Of a stretch of DNA of 10,650 nucleotides, positions 6,534 through 10,650 are shown one piece after another. Source of the stretch: Candidatus Krumholzibacteriia bacterium. Its GTDB lineage: Bacteria > Krumholzibacteriota > Krumholzibacteriia > LZORAL124-64-63. Numbering within the stretch: position 1 is the first letter of the stretch; the number at the start of each line of letters is the position of its first letter. Under the pieces are notes generated by a model. It was given only the letters and a program-made list of their open reading frames with translations, searched no databases and was not told the DNA's origin. The DNA lies in NCBI GenBank assembly GCA_030632925.1, contig DAOVTU010000049.1, positions 1-10,650 on the forward strand, read 5' to 3'. The translations under genes were made by a program, and so were the position numbers.

Positions 6534-6962
6534 TCAACGCGGAACGAGCCACAAGTAGAACAAGACACCAAAAACCAGCCCCCCACCGACCTCGCCCCAG
6601 GTGTGCCCCACCAGTTCCCGCAGGCGGCGCCCGTCAACCCTTTCACCGTGCATGGCGCTGTCCATCAGGTCGTTCAACAACTGGGCCTGCTTGCCAATCT
6701 CCTGCCGCAAGCCCGTGGCTTCAAAAACCACAAACAGACTAAAAACGAGAACCAGACTGAAGATGGAAGAGCCATACCCCTCGCCATGCCCCACGATAAG
6801 GGCCAATGTCGTGACCGTGGCGGTGTGGGAACTGGGCATGCCGCCGTTTGTGAAAAACAACTCGGGACGCCAACGGCGGCGCAAAATGGCCTCCAGGAGC
6901 ACTTTTGCCGCCTGGGCCGCCAGTCCGCTCAGCAGTGCTGCCAGGCCGGGATGATGAAGCAT
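6534..6962 (-). CDS. Divergent PAP2 (YuiD/DUF212-like) membrane protein
   Basis: A 142-residue membrane protein of the divergent PAP2 family (Bacillus YuiD-like), distantly related to acid phosphatase/vanadium haloperoxidase membrane phosphatases; the physiological substrate of the bacterial family is not firmly known. The family motifs are complete: GGMPSSHTATV at 40-50 (the PSSH phosphatase-type motif), EATGLRQEIGKQAQLLN at 81-97 (usually DAxGVRR in relatives, here with E and Q substitutions), and LVGHTWGEVGGGLVFG at 117-132. Hydrophobic helices lie at about 5-25, 48-58, 66-82 and 127-140. I chose ATG at 6962 because AAGG sits six bases upstream and relatives begin with a similar short N-terminus; a TTG at 6995 would add 11 polar residues and has a weaker ribosome site. 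It is divergent from the PpiD-like gene. A role in recycling polyprenyl or lipid phosphates would suit the adjacent glycan operon but is speculative. Confidence 0.9.
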   Translation of the reverse strand: MLHHPGLAALLSGLAAQAAKVLLEAILRRRWRPELFFTNGGMPSSHTATVTTLALIVGHGEGYGSSIFSLVLVFSLFVVFEATGLRQEIGKQAQLLNDLMDSAMHGERVDGRRLRELVGHTWGEVGGGLVFGVLFYLWLVPR

Positions 6963-7074
6963 AATCGCCTTTGCTGAAATCGGGTGCGGATTCAAGGAAA
7001 CAACAATTTCGCCGAAAGGTTAGCAGAAATCGGCCCCGGAGCAATGTCCAACTTGTAAATAGCGGGAACATCTA

Positions 7075-7098
7075 CCATTTTATGGAACTGTTTTCCAT
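7075..7098. promoter_or_regulatory. Overlapping inverted repeats upstream of the PpiD-like gene
   Basis: CCAT-TTT-ATGG (7075-7085) overlaps ATGGAA-CTGTT-TTCCAT (7082-7098), so the middle ATGG can pair with either flanking CCAT. The element ends 30 bases before the PpiD-like ATG, in the 166-base gap between two divergent genes. It could be an operator for a dimeric regulator, or a pair of alternative leader hairpins. An upstream TTGTAA near 7053 might be a weak -35, but I see no convincing -10. Confidence 0.35.
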
Positions 7099-7128
7099 CG
7101 TACCGAACTTTCCAAGGGGAAGAAGCCA

Positions 7129-8952
7129 ATGTTCAAGATTCTGCGTCAGAAGGCCAAGCTTTTTTACTGGGTGATCGCGGCCTCGTTTATCCTGTTCCTG
7201 TTCCTCGGCGGCATGACCACCGGTCGTGGTTGCCAGGGTTCCGGCAACGCCGGTCTGGAGCCGGGCGTCGTCGGCACCGTCAACGGTGACCAGATCACGA
7301 GCCAGCAGTACGAATCTGCCCGCCGGCAGCAAATCGCCTTCATGCGCCAGCAAAGTGGTGGCCAGGACCTGAACTCCAATCAGTACGCCGCCGCCAACGA
7401 GCAGGCCTGGAATGCACTGGTAAGGGATCTGCTTATTGCACAAGCCGTTGCCAGCAACAAAATCGAGGTCACCGACGCGGAGATACTGCAAGTTCTCCAG
7501 ACCAACCCGCCGGCAGAGATTCTCAACCAGTTCCGCGCTGAAGACGGCACCGTAGACATGAACGCCTACTATGCTGCCCTGCAGAACCCCGAGAACGACT
7601 GGACGAGCACCGAGAACTACCTCCGCTCCTCGCTGCCGCGTCAGAAACTCAACGACGAATTGGCCGCCTCCGCCACTGTCAGCGATATCGAAGTGCGCGA
7701 AGAGTTCATTCGCCAGACGGGCAAGGCCACCGCAGAATACATGGGTGTGCTGTTCACCGATGTCGGCGCCGGATACGAGCCAACCGAGGCGGAACTGAAG
7801 GCCTGGTACGACAGCCACCAGGATGACTACCAGGCTGAGGTCCAGGGCCAAGCCAAAGTGGTCCAGTTCGCCAAGAAGGCCAGTGATACCGACACTGCCG
7901 ACGTGCTCAGCTTCATGCAGGAAATCCGCGAGGACATCCTGGCCGGCCGCATCGATTTTGTCACCGCCGCCAAGGACAACAGCGAAGACCAGGGCACTGC
8001 CAATATCGGTGGGGACCTGGGCCGCTTCGACCGCAACCGCATGGTGGCCGAGTTTACCGACGCTGCCTTCTCACTGGCAGTTGGTGAACTCAGCGAACCG
8101 GTCTTGACCAAGTTTGGCTACCACCTCATCGAAGTCACCGAGCAGGATGTTGACCAGAATACCGGTGAGGTCTACGAAGTGACCGCTCGCCACATTCTGT
8201 TGAAGGTTGCCCCCGGTCCGGCCACCCTGGACCTGATTCGCGAAGGCGCCGAGAACTTCCGCGACCGCGTAAACGGTTCGAACTTCGTGATGACCGCCGA
8301 AGCCGAAGCATTGCAGATTATTGCACCGGCAGCTTTCGCCGCTGGGCGCGACATCCCCACCGTGGCGATGTCCCTGCAGGGCAGCAACTGGGTTTTCAAT
8401 GCCGAGCCTGGCGATGTCAGCCCGGTTTTTGAGAACACCGAATTCTGTTACGTGGTGCTGGCCGAAGAAAACGTTCCCACGGGCCCGCGCCCTATGAATG
8501 AAGTCCTCGGACAAGTCACGCTGGCAGTGCGCAATGACCACAACCTCACCGCAGCCAAAGCCAAGCTGAGCCCGGCTGTGGGCGAAGTTCAGATGGGCAA
8601 GAGCATGGCCGAAGTGGCGCAGTCCATGGGCCTGGCCCACGCGGTCACCGACACTTTCACCGCCAACGGCAATGTGGACGGTGTTGGCTACGGCACTGAT
8701 TTCAACATGGAAGTGATTCGCGGCGACGTGGGTCAGTTGCTGCCCGAGGTCGAGACACTGCGCGGTGTCTTCGCCGCCACTCCCCTGTGGGTCAGCGAGA
8801 TCGATCAGAACGATTTCAACATGCGTTCGGCTGGCATTCATGCCGCCTTGCTGCAACGGGCCCAGGGTGAAGTCATCAATGCCTGGTTCGACGAGCAGAT
8901 GGCCCAGGCCAAGATCGTCGACTTCCGCTATCGCAGCCGTCAGGGTAGCTAG
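7129..8952 (+). CDS. PpiD/SurA-like membrane-anchored peptidyl-prolyl isomerase (parvulin family)
   Basis: A 607-residue periplasmic foldase tethered to the inner membrane. It assists folding of exported proteins, as PpiD and SurA do. One N-terminal hydrophobic helix (about 12-29) follows a basic start, MFKILRQKAK, placing the rest outside the cytoplasm. A SurA_N-like chaperone region spans about 47-200 (VVGTVNGDQITSQQYE, NALVRDLLIAQAV). A parvulin-type domain at about 241-337 ends with the typical GGDLGRFDRNRMVAEF and VLTKFGYHLIEV. A second, degraded parvulin-like stretch appears to run from VTARHILLKV (351-360) to about 445. The length matches E. coli PpiD (about 620 residues). ATG 7129 has AAGGGGA eight bases upstream. 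It is monocistronic: divergent from the PAP2-like gene and closed by a terminator. Whether the first parvulin domain is catalytically active is uncertain, since its opening strand lacks the usual HIL motif. Confidence 0.92.
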   Translation: MFKILRQKAKLFYWVIAASFILFLFLGGMTTGRGCQGSGNAGLEPGVVGTVNGDQITSQQYESARRQQIAFMRQQSGGQDLNSNQYAAANEQAWNALVRDLLIAQAVASNKIEVTDAEILQVLQTNPPAEILNQFRAEDGTVDMNAYYAALQNPENDWTSTENYLRSSLPRQKLNDELAASATVSDIEVREEFIRQTGKATAEYMGVLFTDVGAGYEPTEAELKAWYDSHQDDYQAEVQGQAKVVQFAKKASDTDTADVLSFMQEIREDILAGRIDFVTAAKDNSEDQGTANIGGDLGRFDRNRMVAEFTDAAFSLAVGELSEPVLTKFGYHLIEVTEQDVDQNTGEVYEVTARHILLKVAPGPATLDLIREGAENFRDRVNGSNFVMTAEAEALQIIAPAAFAAGRDIPTVAMSLQGSNWVFNAEPGDVSPVFENTEFCYVVLAEENVPTGPRPMNEVLGQVTLAVRNDHNLTAAKAKLSPAVGEVQMGKSMAEVAQSMGLAHAVTDTFTANGNVDGVGYGTDFNMEVIRGDVGQLLPEVETLRGVFAATPLWVSEIDQNDFNMRSAGIHAALLQRAQGEVINAWFDEQMAQAKIVDFRYRSRQGS

Positions 8953-8975
8953 CCTGCACGACTGGATGATGGGAT

Positions 8976-9013
8976 AAAAAAAGGGCCGGAAGCATTGGCT
9001 TCCGGCCCTTTTT
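8976..9013. terminator. Bidirectional rho-independent terminator between convergent genes
   Basis: An 11-bp perfect stem, GGGCCGGAAGC (8983-8993) with GCTTCCGGCCC (8998-9008), closes an ATTG loop. It is flanked by seven A on the left and five T on the right, so either strand reads as a GC-rich hairpin followed by a U-run. It begins 23 bases after the PpiD-like stop and lies 17 bases beyond the end of the winged-helix gene on the opposite strand, where it can stop both transcripts. Confidence 0.93.
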
Positions 9014-9030
9014 ATTCAGCAGGTATGGCT

Positions 9031-9459
9031 TTAGTCGTCCCCAAAAGGATTGGCCGGTTTCTGACGGCGAAATTCTTTCAACTCTTCATCCATTTTGCCC
9101 AATTTGTCCTGCCGCTGTTGTTCACTTTCCCCGGAATCGAACAAATGCGCCATGCGCTCGGATTCCTCCTGCTTGCGGCGATCGAAATCCTTCAGGTCCT
9201 CACTCAGGGCCGGCCCCGCCGTCTCTTCCAACCCCTCCACCTGACGCTCATCCCGAATTTCCGCATGAGTGGCAAAGGCGCTGTCCACCAGATCCACCGC
9301 TCCGAGGTCCTGTAAAAAAACCAACTGCAACCGGATTGCGGATTCTGACATGTCCAACAATTCCGCCACCTCCGCCGGTGTCGGTGAACGCTCTTTCAGA
9401 TGGGATTGCACCCGGATGGCCGCCAGCAACAACTGGGCTTCATGGCGCGTCATGTTCAC
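9031..9459 (-). CDS. Small winged-helix-like protein with acidic coiled-coil tail, function unknown
   Basis: A 142-residue cytoplasmic protein. Residues about 5-60 look like a (winged) helix-turn-helix: a helix LLLAAIRVQSHL, then TPAEVAELLDMSESAIRLQ as the likely helix-turn-helix core (27-45), then LVFLQDLGAVDLVD as a recognition-helix and wing continuation. Residues about 66-135 are highly charged and probably helical or coiled-coil (SEDLKDFDRRKQEESERM, DKLGKMDEELKEF), ending KPANPFGDD. The start is GTG at 9459, with AGGAG six bases upstream; an ATG two codons later at 9453 is spaced worse. It lies 40 bases after the exonuclease-like gene and ends at the shared terminator, so the two form an operon. 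It could be a small transcription regulator or an adaptor for the nuclease. I cannot name a family. Confidence 0.85.
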   Translation of the reverse strand: MNMTRHEAQLLLAAIRVQSHLKERSPTPAEVAELLDMSESAIRLQLVFLQDLGAVDLVDSAFATHAEIRDERQVEGLEETAGPALSEDLKDFDRRKQEESERMAHLFDSGESEQQRQDKLGKMDEELKEFRRQKPANPFGDD

Positions 9460-9499
9460 CGGAATCTCCTCTCGTCCGTTTCAGTCGGACAGGTACAGG

Positions 9500-10650
9500 C
9501 TAGCCGGAGTATCGGGCCAGTAACCTTTGCAGGCGGGCCAGGCGATGATCGTCACCGGCCAGGGTCGCATGGTGCAGAGCCCGTTCCAGATCCACCAGGC
9601 GGTGTTCGTAGAGAATCGCCGCCTCCCGGTGAATCGCAAGGTTTTTGCTGTCTGATTCTAAGCCATCATGGATTATTTCTTCAACCAGATCCCAGCGCCG
9701 ACACCGCTTGAGGTTGCGGATACTATCACGCAGGAATCGATTGCGTTCCGTTTCGCCGTTCACGGCGCCCCGCTCGTGTCGCCAGGCGTGGGCAAAAAAA
9801 GCCGCCGCCGGATCAGCCTGCAGGCGCCGCTCACAGATGCGCCCCAGAGCCCAGGCCCCGGCCCGGTCATCAACCAGTTCCCCCACCGGCCAGTCGTCGG
9901 TCGGATCAGGTTCGCCGGCCAGCCATTGTCCGAGCCGGCACACGCGCCCAAAAATTTCGGCCATGCCCACCATGTCGCGGTGATTGTGGGTCAGAACATT
10001 GGCCAGCAGACCTGGTTGCCCCGAGGCCAGAAAATCAAACCAGGTTTGGGGAATGCGGGCTCCATCAATATCCCCACTGCTGCGTTTACGCCCGCAGATT
10101 TCCTGTTCCAGAGTTTGCTGACGACAATCCGGCAGGCGATTGCCCCACAGTCGGCGCGACGGCACCAGCAAATCCCAACTCACCAGATGGGCCAATGGAT
10201 CCGACAGGCGATTCAATAGCGCCCGCGTGCGCAACAGGGGCAGGTCAAAGGAAGCGCCGTTGAAGGTCACGACGGCTTTGAAGTCTGCGGCCAATTCGCC
10301 CAGGGCACACAGCAGGGCCATCTCATCCCCAGGGCCCGGCAGAAAATATTGCCGGGTGTGCAGGTCGCCTGCCTGCCACCAACTCACGCCCAGCTGAAAA
10401 ACCAGGGTCCCGGTTCCGCCTGCCAAACCGGTGGTTTCCGTATCCAGAAAGAGGATTTCAGAAACGTCGGGACACAGTTCTGGTTCGCGGGTAAAAAGCC
10501 CATGCAGGGCCGGCAGATGTTGAGGCGCCAACGCCAGACTGTCACGGTGTTCAACCCACCAGAGTGGTCCCTGAGCCGTTTCATGGCGTCCCAAGCCCAG
10601 TTCGGCCAATACTCTTTCCTGATCCAGAGGTGAAGCGTCGCTTCTTCGAC
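9500..10650 (-). CDS. YprB-like RNase H-fold 3'-5' exonuclease with TPR-like C-terminal region (N-terminus may be cut by window edge)
   Basis: A DEDD-superfamily exonuclease-like protein of the YprB/ribonuclease-H-like group. Counting from TTG 10609, motif I is LFLDTETTGLAGGTGT at 53-68 (acidic D56 and E58). Motif II is VVTFNGASFDLPLL at 113-126 (D122). The conserved RRLWGNRLPDCRQQTLE lies at 152-168, and motif III is LTHNHRDMVGM at 206-216 (H208, D212). From about 245 to 365 the protein is helical and TPR-like, including AILYEHRLVDLERALHHA, as in other YprB-type proteins. The product presumably degrades nucleic acid, but the substrate is unknown. The frame stays open from 10609 to the window edge (codons for RRSDASPLDQERV), so the true start may lie outside; TTG 10609 with AGGA upstream is the only internal candidate. 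YprB genes often sit beside a YprA-type helicase, which could be just outside. Its acidic residues are all present. Confidence 0.9.
   Translation of the reverse strand, partial: RRSDASPLDQERVLAELGLGRHETAQGPLWWVEHRDSLALAPQHLPALHGLFTREPELCPDVSEILFLDTETTGLAGGTGTLVFQLGVSWWQAGDLHTRQYFLPGPGDEMALLCALGELAADFKAVVTFNGASFDLPLLRTRALLNRLSDPLAHLVSWDLLVPSRRLWGNRLPDCRQQTLEQEICGRKRSSGDIDGARIPQTWFDFLASGQPGLLANVLTHNHRDMVGMAEIFGRVCRLGQWLAGEPDPTDDWPVGELVDDRAGAWALGRICERRLQADPAAAFFAHAWRHERGAVNGETERNRFLRDSIRNLKRCRRWDLVEEIIHDGLESDSKNLAIHREAAILYEHRLVDLERALHHATLAGDDHRLARLQRLLARYSG

Noticed and set aside
6963..6995. TTG start at 6995 for the PAP2-like gene
   Set aside because: It adds 11 polar residues not typical of the family and has no good Shine-Dalgarno, while ATG 6962 has AAGG at proper spacing.
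7072..7851. 259-codon minus-strand open frame overlapping the start of the PpiD-like gene
   Set aside because: It is antisense to a clear coding gene with a proper ribosome site and recognisable domains, and has low-complexity G/V/L composition.
8071..8856. 261-codon minus-strand open frame within the PpiD-like gene
   Set aside because: Antisense shadow; its translation is rich in H, G, A and Q with no recognisable motif, and it would start inside another gene.

Overview
The window is ordinary chromosomal DNA from a moderately GC-rich, probably diderm (Gram-negative-type) bacterium. That inference rests on an O-antigen ligase/polymerase-type membrane protein, a polyprenyl-phosphate sugar-phosphate transferase and a PpiD/SurA-like membrane-anchored foldase. 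I see no transposase, phage gene, tRNA, rRNA or CRISPR array, and I cannot assign a phylum from the sequence alone. Nine protein genes fill the window and intergenic DNA is short; no gene-free stretch exceeds about 210 bases.

Layout. Positions 1-6339 hold six genes, all on the minus strand, which read from right to left as one probable transcription unit behind a good sigma70-type promoter at 6466-6493. They are: a ParA/MinD-type ATPase fused to a C-terminal AMPK-type glycogen-binding (CBM48) domain (5266-6339); a 274-residue protein I do not recognise (4394-5218); a 184-residue protein with a signal peptide and a C-terminal membrane anchor (3770-4324); an O-antigen ligase/polymerase-like membrane protein (2364-3773); a GT4 glycosyltransferase (1207-2367); and, after a 201-base gap, a WecA/TagO-like transferase cut by the window edge (1-1005). 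The 184-residue gene, the ligase gene and the GT4 gene overlap by four bases at each junction.

Positions 6534-6962 (minus) encode a YuiD-like divergent PAP2 membrane protein. It is divergent from a large PpiD-like peptidyl-prolyl isomerase gene (7129-8952, plus). That gene ends at a strong bidirectional terminator (8976-9013), which it shares with a converging minus-strand pair: a small winged-helix-like protein (9031-9459) and a YprB-like RNase H-fold exonuclease with a TPR-like tail (9500-10650, cut by the window edge).

How it fits together. The left part looks like a surface-glycan module: lipid-linked sugar initiation, chain extension, and polymerisation or ligation. Unusually, it is headed by a cytoskeletal-type ATPase carrying its own glucan-binding domain. 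The most interesting hypothesis is that this ATPase positions or gates glycan assembly, or couples it to a cytoplasmic glucan such as glycogen, with the two unrecognised proteins as partners. This is inference from domain fusion and gene order. The right part is house-keeping: envelope protein folding and nucleic-acid processing.
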